A stretch of 64,000 nucleotides of DNA, taken from positions 299,138 to 363,137 of the forward strand of contig NZ_JABBWV010000007.1 in assembly GCF_012999535.1 (NCBI RefSeq), in the 5' to 3' direction. The stretch comes from Microbispora sp. H11081. GTDB taxonomy: Bacteria > Actinomycetota > Actinomycetes > Streptosporangiales > Streptosporangiaceae. This document shows, one piece after another, positions 56,658-64,000 of this stretch (its first letter is position 1; the number at the start of each line of letters is the position of its first letter). A program made the position numbers and the translations under genes. Under the pieces are notes generated by a model. That model saw nothing but the letters and a program-made list of their open reading frames with translations, had not been told where the DNA came from and did no database searches.

Positions 56658-58481
56658 TCAGTCGTCTGCGGCGGGTGCAGCCTCGACGATCTTCTTCGGG
56701 GTCGGGATGTCGAGTTTGGACAGGATGTCGCGCTGGGGCTTGGTCAGCTCGGCGCGCTGGCGGAAGGTGCCGGTCGGGCCGGTGAAGGTGGCCACGGTGA
56801 GCAGGTCGAACTCGTCGCGGATGCGGTTCCAGGTGGAGCCGGTGGTGGTCTCGATGATGCGGATCAGCAGCAGCGCCAGCCAGCACAAGATGACGTGCGC
56901 GCGGATGCGTTCCTCGAGCCGGTGATAGACCGGGCGCAGGTCGATGATCTGCTTCATGTCCCGCCAGCCCCGCTCGACTTCCAGTAATTGCTTGTAGCCG
57001 ACGGCGATGTCCTCAGCCGTCAGCTTGGGGTCGGAGCAGCGCAGCAGGTACTTGCCGTCCAGGTTCGCCTCGGTCTTGACCTTCGCGGCGTCGAGGCGCA
57101 GCAGCCCGTTGGGAGTGGTGCGCAGATAGCGGTTCAGGCCGGGCTTGGTGGAGATGACTCCGCGGAGTTCGGCGCGTTTGGTGGCGTTGAGCGCGTCGCT
57201 GCCGGCGATCACCTCCTCCAACTGGGTGATCAGACGCTCGCGGATGGCGGCGTCGCGCGTGGCGCCGTCGGGGTTGAAGCAGATCACGAACCGGTCGGCC
57301 TCGCCGATCCGGACCTCTTTGACCTTCAGGTTGTCGGCGACGTCCTGGTAGCGGCCCTGGCGGGACAGGGCGGCCTTGGCCTCGGCCGAGCCCGAGCGCA
57401 GCCGTTCGCCGATGATGTAGTGGTGATCGCCTTGGCGCAGGTAGCGGAGGTTGTCAGCGGAGGCGAAACCGCGATCACCGACCCACACGATCTTGGACAG
57501 GGTCCAGTCTCGCGTGTCGTCTTTGACCTGGCGGATCAGAGCGGTGTCGGTGGTGTTGCCGGGCCAGGACCAGACGCGGACCGGGATGCCGTCGCGGGTG
57601 ACGGCCATCCCGATGACGATCTGCGGCAGGTCGTCGCGATGGTCTTTGGACTTGCCGCGGGCGCGGAAGCCCTTCATCACCGGTTCGTCGCCGTCGCCGC
57701 CGTCGCCGTCGCCGTTTTCGGGGTCGGGGTCGGGCAGGGGGACGCCGCGCTGGTCACGGGCGATCGGCTCGTCGGGTTCGTCGATCTGGAAGTAGGTGGA
57801 GGTGGTGTCGAAGAACAGCAGGTCGACTTCGAGGTTGAGCAGGGTGGCGACCTGGTCGAACACCTTGCGTTCGACGGAGTCTTGGACCTGGTGCAGCCAG
57901 TCCATCGCCCGGTAGCAGGCGTCGTCGCTGCAGGCGGGCAGGCCCTGGATGTGGGCGTTGCGGCCGATCCAGTGCGAAGCGGCCAGCTTGGAGGAGGCGT
58001 CCAGGGCGCGGTTGGCGACCAGCGCGAACAGCACCCGCTCGGTGAAGACGCTGCGGCGGGTGGAGGCGAGGATGCGTGTCAGAATCGTGTCGATCTTCAG
58101 CTGCCGCCACAGCTGGTCCAGGAGGTAGGGGCCGCCGTAGGCGGCCGAGCCGATGAAGGTGAGCTCCGCGCCCGAGGTGAGTGCGGCGGCCCGGCCCGGG
58201 TCCAGCAGCCGGCATAGCGAGCTGACCAGGCGTTCGACGGCGGCGCGGTCGATCTGGTCTTCGCGGCCGAAGTTGTGCAGCACCTTCATCTTGGCGGTCT
58301 TGGCGACGGGGTCCCATTCGTTGTGGGCGAGTTGGAGGTATCGCACCGTGGTGCCGTTTTTGTTCTTCCGGGTCGCGGTCCTGACGAACATGTCACCAGA
58401 CCGTAGCAGTGTGTGTGCAGATAGTGATGGGGTTATCGCCGAAGTCGTGTCACTAGGGCTTTCCGCCGTTTCCGCTAGGCC
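56593..58481 (-). mobile_element. IS1634-like insertion sequence (approximate ends)
   Basis: A single transposase gene flanked by two possible boundary signals. Imperfect inverted ends are gggctgcggaaacgc (56593-56607) and, reversed, the stretch at 58466-58481 (ggcctagcggaaacgg). A 12-bp direct repeat, cgtgtcactagg, lies just inside. Neither pair is strong, so the ends are approximate. IS1634-family elements are known for long and variable target duplications. Confidence 0.55.
56658..58391 (-). CDS. IS1634 family transposase
   Basis: A 577-residue DDE transposase of the IS4 superfamily. The first acidic residue is in DLLFFDTTSTYF, the second in WVGDRGFASADNLRYL, and the C-terminal Glu is in the Y-(2)-R/E-K-like block YKQLLEVERGWRDMKQ. 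The N-terminus MFVRTATRKNKNGTTVRYLQ is typical. The frame is intact, so the element could still be active. GC is close to the chromosomal average, unlike the operon beside it. Confidence 0.92.
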   Translation of the reverse strand: MFVRTATRKNKNGTTVRYLQLAHNEWDPVAKTAKMKVLHNFGREDQIDRAAVERLVSSLCRLLDPGRAAALTSGAELTFIGSAAYGGPYLLDQLWRQLKIDTILTRILASTRRSVFTERVLFALVANRALDASSKLAASHWIGRNAHIQGLPACSDDACYRAMDWLHQVQDSVERKVFDQVATLLNLEVDLLFFDTTSTYFQIDEPDEPIARDQRGVPLPDPDPENGDGDGGDGDEPVMKGFRARGKSKDHRDDLPQIVIGMAVTRDGIPVRVWSWPGNTTDTALIRQVKDDTRDWTLSKIVWVGDRGFASADNLRYLRQGDHHYIIGERLRSGSAEAKAALSRQGRYQDVADNLKVKEVRIGEADRFVICFNPDGATRDAAIRERLITQLEEVIAGSDALNATKRAELRGVISTKPGLNRYLRTTPNGLLRLDAAKVKTEANLDGKYLLRCSDPKLTAEDIAVGYKQLLEVERGWRDMKQIIDLRPVYHRLEERIRAHVILCWLALLLIRIIETTTGSTWNRIRDEFDLLTVATFTGPTGTFRQRAELTKPQRDILSKLDIPTPKKIVEAAPAADD

Positions 58482-58582
58482 ATAAGCCACTGACCTGCTG
58501 TTTCAGGCCCGAACGTGCCCTGGATCATGGATTAGCTGCGGAACGCGGGGCCGAGGAACCCGCCTATGGCGTCCTGTCGTCA

Positions 58583-58891
58583 TTGAGGCTGTGGGAATCG
58601 CTGGTCTACGACATGGAGCAGCAGTGGCTTGAGCAGGACTTTTACATGGTCTACGAGTACCTCAATGACCTCACCGTGCGGGACGGGCTGGAAGAGTACT
58701 GCGAGGTATTGAGTGGGAAGCTACGGGCCAAGTTCCGCCGTGCCGTGGATCGGCTCGACGAGCGTTACCGAGCGGTGACATACGAAGACGGCGGTGCAGA
58801 GCTGGGGCAGTACTGGAGGCCTCTCTCCGAGAGGACCGAGACCCGATGGTGGTGGACTCGTAGGCCGAACGATCTACCGCCGGGCTGGTGA
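58583..58891 (+). CDS. Small hypothetical protein, possibly 5'-truncated
   Basis: A 102-residue acidic/aromatic protein (EQQWLEQDFYMVYEYLNDL, then RWWWTRRPNDLPPGW at the end) if started at TTG 58583; the ATG at 58613 gives 92 residues. It looks like an intact C-terminus of a cytosolic protein. The start region lies 100 bases from the IS end and may be damaged. No family recognised. Confidence 0.55.
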   Translation: MRLWESLVYDMEQQWLEQDFYMVYEYLNDLTVRDGLEEYCEVLSGKLRAKFRRAVDRLDERYRAVTYEDGGAELGQYWRPLSERTETRWWWTRRPNDLPPGW

Positions 58892-58903
58892 CTCTCAGTA
58901 GCA

Positions 58904-59020
58904 TCGGCGAGGACTCTCTCTACAGGGGCAAGGCGAGCCGCCTACGGCGGCGCGCCGGGCGGCCAGCGGGCCGGGCGTGCGACTCTCCGGCCGGTCCCGG
59001 CCCGCCCGCCCCGCGCCGAT
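58904..59020 (+). repeat. GC-rich interspersed repeat, copy 2
   Basis: The second copy of the roughly 115-base repeat at 52524-52640, in the same orientation. The core from 58928 to about 58978 differs from copy 1 at only two or so positions; both also share gccggtcccggcccg further on. The two copies flank the low-GC operon, IS and small hypothetical gene. Confidence 0.75.
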
Positions 59021-59173
59021 AGCGGAAACCGATGGCGTCATTCTCCTACTGGTTCTCAGCCCTCGCCGGCTGGCCTCGTCGCAGGAGGTCGTTCGCGTTG
59101 GCCGACCTTGTTGGAGGGTAGCTACGGCGAGTGAGCCTGGGCAATGTGATCCTCCCATTGGTAGGATCGGCGT

Positions 59174-59407
59174 ATGGGTGAGCCGTCGAGGACTGACAAG
59201 ATGAGCATCACCGTGCCTGCGGACGTCGCCGCCGAACTGCGGGCCCGGGCCGGACAGGGCAACGTCTCGGCGTACGTCACCCATGCGCTGGTCCGTCAAC
59301 TGGAGCATGACCGACTGGGGGATCTGGTGGCAGATCTTCGAGAAATCCATGGTCCGGTGACCGATGAGGAGTTGGCGGCGGCACGGGCAGAGTGGCCGAG
59401 CGCGTGA
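59174..59407 (+). CDS. VapB-type ribbon-helix-helix antitoxin
   Basis: A 77-residue protein. The N-terminal part (KMSITVPADVAAELRARAGQ, then VSAYVTHALVRQLEHD) fits an RHH/CopG DNA-binding dimer, and the acidic C-terminal tail (DEELAAARAEWPSA) would wrap the toxin. It is followed by, and overlaps, a PIN-domain gene, the standard VapBC order. It likely represses its own operon together with the toxin. Confidence 0.82.
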   Translation: MGEPSRTDKMSITVPADVAAELRARAGQGNVSAYVTHALVRQLEHDRLGDLVADLREIHGPVTDEELAAARAEWPSA

Positions 59408-59841
59408 AGCAGCGGAAGCGGATACGCCCGCGCGAGCACGGCGCCCTCGTCCTCGACAACGAAGGTCTTTCGCGGGCGGCGACCGACAGAGCGATGTACG
59501 TCCGGCTCCATGCCGCGCACCTCGATGGACGGCGTGTCCTCACGTCCGCTGCCATTCTGGCCGAAGCGATGAGAGGTACCCCGCGTGACGCGGGGGTACA
59601 TCGCGTACTCGGTGGTGTGGTGGTCGAACCGGTCACTCGCGAGGTCGGGGAACAGGCCGGCAAGCTGATCGGGGCGGCGGGAATGTCAACCGATCAAGCA
59701 GTCGACGCCATGGTCGCGGCTACGGCATTGGCTCAAGAGGGTCCTGTCGTGATCGTCACATCCGACGTGCCGCACCTGACGGCCCTGACGGCGGGTCACG
59801 AGCGGATACAGGTCGTCCATGTCGACAAGATCAGCCGATAG
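59404..59841 (+). CDS. VapC-type PIN-domain ribonuclease toxin
   Basis: A 145-residue PIN protein. The acidic residues expected of the metal site are seen in LVLDNEGLSRA, ILAEAMRGT, TDQAVDAMVAA and VTSDVPHL. PIN toxins cut specific RNAs when the antitoxin is lost. The GTG at 59404 overlaps the antitoxin stop (GTGA); another GTG at 59392 is possible. It is probably a maintenance module of the island. Confidence 0.83.
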   Translation: MKQRKRIRPREHGALVLDNEGLSRAATDRAMYVRLHAAHLDGRRVLTSAAILAEAMRGTPRDAGVHRVLGGVVVEPVTREVGEQAGKLIGAAGMSTDQAVDAMVAATALAQEGPVVIVTSDVPHLTALTAGHERIQVVHVDKISR

Positions 59842-59925
59842 CATCGTCACGTCGAAGACACCTGTGTGAGATCGCGTAGCTGGCGAGGCCATATCCGCGT
59901 CGATTTATTGCGCCAATCGAACTGC

Positions 59926-60027
<102 letters not shown>

Positions 60028-60121
60028 CCGGGGTTGCTGAGACCTCCGGGTGCAGTCAATGCCGCCGTCCCCGCTCACCGGCCGTCCCGCATTCCGCGGA
60101 CCAGGTGGTGTTCTGGGGCGC

Positions 60122-60751
60122 TTACTGACTGTAGTCCGCCGGGCGGCGGTAGACGCCGTACCACCAGGTCAGTGCCAACTCGCGGGCGAACGCGGCGTCG
60201 CTGCCGGGATCCCCGGCGGTGACGTGGTCGACGAGGGCCCGTTCGCCGCCCATGACGATCACCCGGGTGGCGCTCACCGGGTCCACGCCGGGAGGAGTGC
60301 GGCCCGCGTCCTGCTCCGCGCGGAGCACTGCGATCGTCCAGTCCGTGAACTGGACGAGTTCCGCACTCCAGAAGTCACGCACGGTCGCGTCGTAGGTGCC
60401 GACCTCGGCGAGCGCCCGCCGTACGGCGGCATGTTCGCGATAGACCTTCACCACTTGCAGGAAGGCGGCCGCGAGGCGTTCGACGCCGTCCGATGGAGCC
60501 CATGCCGAGGTGAGGTCGAAGGACGAGGTCATGAGTTCGGCGGCCAGCCGCATGATCAGATCGATCTTGTCGCGAAAGTGGCTGTAGAAGGTCGAGCGGG
60601 CGACGCCGGCCTCGGTGCAGATTTGTTGCACGCCGAGCTCGGTAAAGTTCGCGCCGTTGATCAGGAGACGCTGCGTCGCGGCCAGGATTTCCGCCTCGGC
60701 CGAGGTGGGGCGGCCGACTTTCGCGGTGCGTCGTCGGGTGATCGAGGGCAT
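60122..60751 (-). CDS. TetR family transcriptional regulator
   Basis: A 209-residue TetR protein. The HTH is near the N-terminus (AEILAATQRLLINGANFTEL, then GVARSTFYSHFRDKIDLIMR), and the rest forms a helical ligand domain. It is divergent from an aldo-keto reductase gene; palindromic sequence lies between them. The effector is not known. Confidence 0.92.
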   Translation of the reverse strand: MPSITRRRTAKVGRPTSAEAEILAATQRLLINGANFTELGVQQICTEAGVARSTFYSHFRDKIDLIMRLAAELMTSSFDLTSAWAPSDGVERLAAAFLQVVKVYREHAAVRRALAEVGTYDATVRDFWSAELVQFTDWTIAVLRAEQDAGRTPPGVDPVSATRVIVMGGERALVDHVTAGDPGSDAAFARELALTWWYGVYRRPADYSQ

Positions 60752-60792
60752 GTCCGAATCCTAGGGGTTGTCACCTTGCGGGCGACGTCACA

Positions 60793-60830
60793 CTACACCC
60801 CGCACTACACCACGCCCGGACACGGTGTAG
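60793..60830. promoter_or_regulatory. Candidate TetR operator
   Basis: ctacacc occurs at 60793-60799 and 60805-60811, and its inverse ggtgtag at 60824-60830. The inverted pair 60805/60830 has a 12-base centre and lies between the divergent TetR and aldo-keto reductase genes. Confidence 0.55.
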
Positions 60831-60931
60831 CGTAATTTCCCGACACGATGTCCGGACTCGGCGACCGGAAGGGCGTGGGAACGCTCGTCGCCGACCGGTA
60901 GACCGGACGTATCTACGAGGAGGAGTAGCTG

Positions 60932-61972
60932 GTGAAATATCGTCTGCTGGGACGTACGGGGGTCTGGGTTTCCGAGATTTCCCTGGGCGCGATGACGTTC
61001 GGCGGCAAGGACCACCCGGTGTACCGCACCCACGGAGCACTCGGGCGGGAGGAAGTAGATCGGATCGTCGGCACGGCACTCGACGCCGGGATCAACTTCA
61101 TCGACACGGCCGACGTCTACGCCGACGGCGAGAGCGAGGAGTTGCTCGGCCGGGCGATCGGGAGGCGCCGACGGGACGTGCTGCTCGCCACCAAGCTGCT
61201 CGCTCCGGTCGGGCCGGGGCCCAACGACCAGGGGCTTTCCCGTCTTCACGTGATGCGGGCCCTGGACGACAGCCTGCGTCGGCTGAAGACCGATTACATC
61301 GATCTCTATCAGCTCCACAACTACGACCATGTGACGCCGATCGAGGAGACGCTGAGCGCGCTCGACGACGCGGTGCGACAGGGCAAGGTCCGCTACATCG
61401 GCTGTTCCAACTTTGCCGCCTGGCAGATCAGCAAGGCGCTGGGCGTCTCCGCCCTGCACAACCAGGCGAAGTTCGCCGCCAATCAGACGCACTACTCGCT
61501 GGTGTCGCGCGACGCCGAGCGCGACCTGGTGCCCCTGGCCGAGGACGCCGGGCTGAGCCTGACGGTGTGGCAACCGCTTGCCGGCGGATTCCTCACGGGC
61601 AAGTTCGACCGCGGCGGGGCGACCACCGAACAAGACTCCCGCCGAGCCCGGAACGGCTTCGACTTCGTGCCTTTCGACGAGGAGAAGGGCTTCAGGGTGC
61701 TCGACGTGCTGCGGGCCGCCGCCGCGCGGCACGAGGTGAGCCCCGCTCGGGTCGCAATCGCCTGGCTGCTCGCCCAGCGCGCCGTCACCAGCGTCATCGT
61801 CGGCGCTCGCAAGCTGGAACAGCTCACGGACAACATCGCCGCCGGCGACCTGACGCTCACCGAGCAGGACCTCGCCGAATTCGACGAGGTCAGCCGGTCG
61901 CCGATCGCCTACCCGAACTGGATTCAGGAGTGGTTCGCTCCGACACGGATCCCGGCCGGCAACCTGGCCTGA
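60932..61972 (+). CDS. Aldo/keto reductase
   Basis: A 346-residue NADPH-dependent oxidoreductase of the AKR superfamily ((alpha/beta)8 barrel). It begins MKYRLLGRTGVWVSEISLGA. The catalytic set is seen as NFIDTADVYADG (Asp, Tyr), LLATKLLAPVG (Lys) and DLYQLHNYDH (His). The NADP site near the end reads TSVIVGARKLEQLTDNI. A strong ribosome site (gaggaggag) precedes the GTG. It is probably controlled by the divergent TetR protein. Confidence 0.93.
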   Translation: MKYRLLGRTGVWVSEISLGAMTFGGKDHPVYRTHGALGREEVDRIVGTALDAGINFIDTADVYADGESEELLGRAIGRRRRDVLLATKLLAPVGPGPNDQGLSRLHVMRALDDSLRRLKTDYIDLYQLHNYDHVTPIEETLSALDDAVRQGKVRYIGCSNFAAWQISKALGVSALHNQAKFAANQTHYSLVSRDAERDLVPLAEDAGLSLTVWQPLAGGFLTGKFDRGGATTEQDSRRARNGFDFVPFDEEKGFRVLDVLRAAAARHEVSPARVAIAWLLAQRAVTSVIVGARKLEQLTDNIAAGDLTLTEQDLAEFDEVSRSPIAYPNWIQEWFAPTRIPAGNLA

Positions 61973-62029
61973 TCAGAACGTCCGGCATCCGGCGTAGCCG
62001 TTCAGTTCTCCCATCCGAAACCGGGTTGG

Positions 62030-62258
62030 TTCTGGGCCGACACTGACGTCATCCACCTGCTCGTCGCCGGAGTGCGGATCAAAGAGCTTCCGTTCGCACC
62101 TGTCCAACGCCGTCCTGGCCGAGCTCGCTGCCGGCGGGGGACGCGCGGCCGGAACGCCGCCGCCACCCCGCCCGCCGGCTGAGCCGGTCACGGTGCAGCG
62201 GGTGCAGAACTGTCAATCATGTCGTGGACCAAACAAATCGGTGGTCACAGGCCTGTGA
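62030..62258 (+). pseudogene. Degenerate transposase-like remnant
   Basis: Short frames read WADTDVIHLLVAGVRIK and, shifted by one, KSFRSHLSNAVLAELAAGGG followed by a Pro-rich piece and EPVTVQRVQNC. This reminds me of the C-terminal part of integrase-core transposases of actinomycetes (IK-x2-RSHLS and EPVxVxRVV patterns). It is frameshifted, has no start, and cannot be functional. The assignment is tentative. Confidence 0.35.
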
Positions 62259-62592
62259 CGGTACTGCGGCGTTCGATGAAGACGACGTCGCGCCGGCGGC
62301 ACCCAGTGACGCCCGGAAGGGGTCTTCAACCTCCCGCCGCTGAAAGTCCTTGCACACGCTCGCAATGGATTCGCCGGCCAGCACGCGCTGGGCGGCCTCG
62401 CGGATTACCTCGGCCTCTTCGTCGATGATGGTGATGCGGTCTTCGGCGTAGCCGCAGGGGCGCATCCCGCCGCCGGAGACCTTGCCTGCCTCGGCATTCT
62501 GGCGTCGCTGGCGCTTTTGACGTTCGACCTTGTGCTCCGCCTCGTGGCGGGCGGGGAGTGCTGGAAGCAGGTCAACTCCGTACCGTGAGGAA
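62217..62592 (-). pseudogene. Serine recombinase (resolvase/integrase) fragment
   Basis: The minus-strand frame reads ARHEAEHKVERQKRQRRQNA, then GKVSGGGMRPCGYAEDR and EEAEVIREAAQRVLAGESIA. This is the linker and the start of the recombinase domain in large serine recombinases (typical GG-x-RPFGY and EAA-IREAA-RVLAGES patterns). The catalytic N-terminal domain is absent upstream, and the frame leaves homology near 62328. It is a fragment of about 88 codons. Confidence 0.7.
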
Positions 62593-62940
62593 GCGCGCCC
62601 GGGATCTCTGCGGGCACTGCTTCCGCGTCTACGCCGACGGGAGGGCCGGACCTACGTCGCTCGCCTGATCCGAATCGCCGACCTGGTCCTCCTCGGCTCA
62701 CTGAGGGACGCTGATATTGCCTTGTCGGCCACCGCTCGCTCGACCAGACGCAGTGAGGAGAACCTCCGAGGTGCCGCCCTCCTGGCGAAGAAGATCCTCT
62801 CCAGGGAGTCGCGAGAGAGTGACTCCCGTCGGCAGAGATGCCCGGGTGGTCTTTGAGCAGATGGCCAAGCGAGTCCGTGATCAACTGCCGGGGAACGTCA
62901 CTCTCCTGGATGCGCGCGGCACCGGTGTCCCAAGGAATGC
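62593..62940. other. Unassigned mobile-element debris
   Basis: About 350 bases between the recombinase fragment and the truncated transposase. Several short frames stay open but none has a credible start, ribosome site or recognised domain. It likely consists of pieces of elements broken by insertion. Confidence 0.4.
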
Positions 62941-63873
62941 CGCCTGGACCCGCAGATCACGATCGGGCTGCTCACCGATGCGTCCGGGTTCCCGCTCATG
63001 GTGGCCGCCTTCGAGGGCAACAAGGCCGAGACCCACACCATGCTCCCGGTGATCGAAGGGTTCATGGCCGCCCACGACCTGCCGGACGTCACGATCGTGG
63101 CCGACGCCGGGATGATCTCCGAAGCGAACAAGCAGGCCATCGAAGCCGCTGGGCTGTCGTTCATCCTCGGCATGAAGATCCCTGAGGTGCCGTATGTGGT
63201 CAAGCAGTGGCGGCGTGAGCACCCCGGCACCCCGATCCCCGACGGGCACATCTTCATCCAGCCCTGGCCGTCGGGATCGAGCCGGCCCCGCCGCGACCAG
63301 ATGATCTACTACCAGTATCGGGCGGAGCGGGCCCGGCGCACGCTGCGCGGCATCGACGAGCAGGTCGCCAAGGCCCAGCGCGCCGTCGACGGGCAGGCGC
63401 CGGTCAAGCGCAACCGGTTCATCCGGCTGTCGGGCGCCACCAAGAGCGTCAACACCGAGCTGGTGGACAAGGCCAAGGCCCTGGCCGGGTTCAAGGGCTA
63501 CATCACCAATCTCGCCGCCTGCCCGGACGGGACGCCCATCACCGCCGAGTTCGTCATCAGCTCCTACCACCGGCTGTTCGAGATCGAAAAGTCCTTCCGG
63601 ATGAGCAAGCACGACCTCAAAGCCCGGCCGATCTACCACCACAAACGCGAGTCCATCGACGCGCACCTGACGATCGTGTTCGCCGCCCTGGCGGTCGGCC
63701 GGTGGATCGAGGCACGGACCGGATGGTCGATCAAGAAGTTCGTCCGCACCGCCCGCCGCTACCGCACCGTCCATATCCAAGCCGGCAACCACGTCCTGAC
63801 CGCCGCCGACCCCCTGCCCACAGACCTACGCGACGCCCTCAAGCGCATCCGCGGCCCCGAAGGTGCGCACTAA
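62941..63873 (+). pseudogene. N-terminally truncated IS1634-like transposase
   Basis: The frame starts abruptly with RLDPQITIGLLTDASGFPLM and continues through TIVADAGMISEANKQAIE (second acidic site) to the C-terminal block ISSYHRLFEIEKSFRMSKHDL and a full C-terminus. The first catalytic Asp and the whole N-terminal half are missing, so it is inactive unless supplied in trans. ATG at 62998 gives the longest formal ORF (291 codons). It differs clearly from the transposase at 56658. Confidence 0.8.
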
Positions 63874-63920
63874 CCTCGGGCTTTCGCGGCGCATTTGAGC
63901 GGGCTTGATCGTTTACATGA

Positions 63921-63991
63921 GAAAGTGCCTTTGAGCTGGGAGGATTGGGCTTGTCTAGAGTCCTGTCCGCACCAGTTCAGAAGGCACTTTC
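63921..63991. repeat. 11-bp inverted repeat at the window edge
   Basis: gaaagtgcctt (63921-63931) and aaggcactttc (63981-63991) are perfect complements 49 bases apart, just after the truncated transposase. They could be two facing ends of neighbouring insertion sequences or the start of an element that continues beyond the window. Confidence 0.6.
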
Positions 63992-64000
63992 CGAGTGAAG

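Noticed and set aside
57754..58317. Separate gene inside the transposase
   Set aside because: It is a shifted frame of the IS1634 transposase with Arg/Pro-rich composition.
62584..62670. Short frame reading CGHCFRVYADGRAG, zinc-ribbon-like
   Set aside because: Under 30 codons, no ribosome site, within mobile-element debris; one CxxC is not enough.

Overview
The window is high-GC DNA from an actinomycete. The order Streptosporangiales is the best guess (a Nonomuraea/Microbispora/Streptosporangium-like genome). This is inferred from base composition, the C5 heme pathway, Rex with its operator, BldC and a BldN-like sigma factor, a 14-gene NADH dehydrogenase operon and System II cytochrome c maturation. 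No species can be named from sequence alone. No tRNA, rRNA or CRISPR array was seen.

Layout. 1-6.2 kb: a small excisionase-type HTH protein, the tiny ribosomal protein bS22, an epimerase, an acyltransferase, an alpha/beta hydrolase, a HAD phosphatase, and a DUF5667 membrane protein paired with a BldN-like ECF sigma factor. 6.3-16.4 kb: an unusual membrane protein with a C-terminal monooxygenase-like domain, then a glutaredoxin-like protein, rex, hemA, hemC, hemD (fused to a methyltransferase domain), hemB, a prim-pol-like protein and hemL. 16.4-22.1 kb: accessory transport and regulation genes (MFS with LysR, Uma2, EamA with LysR, a histidine phosphatase). 22.1-26.2 kb: ccsX-ccdA-resB-ccsB for cytochrome c maturation. 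26.3-30.9 kb: small membrane proteins, a lethal-factor-like metallopeptidase, bldC, a secreted beta-propeller and menG/ubiE. 31.0-48.7 kb: a long operon that starts at a perfect Rex operator with a geranylgeranyl-reductase-type flavoprotein, continues through nuoA-nuoN and ends with a polyprenyl diphosphate synthase. 48.7-52.5 kb: GNAT, NAD(P)-binding protein with Rrf2 regulator, RarD-type transporter and msrA.

The genes from 8 to 49 kb form one respiratory programme: heme synthesis, cytochrome c assembly, menaquinone methylation, prenyl-chain supply and saturation, and complex I. At least two arms carry visible Rex (NADH/NAD+ sensor) operators.

From 52.4 to 60.0 kb lies an accessory island. 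The 3' end of msrA is present twice as a 53-bp direct repeat with one mismatch (52356-52408 and 59929-59981), and the second copy runs on as a displaced alternative msrA C-terminus. Between the copies are an unrecognised three-gene operon of clearly lower GC (membrane protein, small alpha/beta protein, 829-residue helical-repeat protein), an IS1634-like element, a small hypothetical gene, a VapBC-type toxin-antitoxin pair and two copies of a roughly 115-bp GC-rich repeat. After a TetR/aldo-keto reductase pair the window ends in mobile-element debris: transposase-like and serine-recombinase remnants, an N-truncated transposase and an 11-bp inverted repeat at the edge. The island and its three-gene operon are the best candidates for something undescribed.
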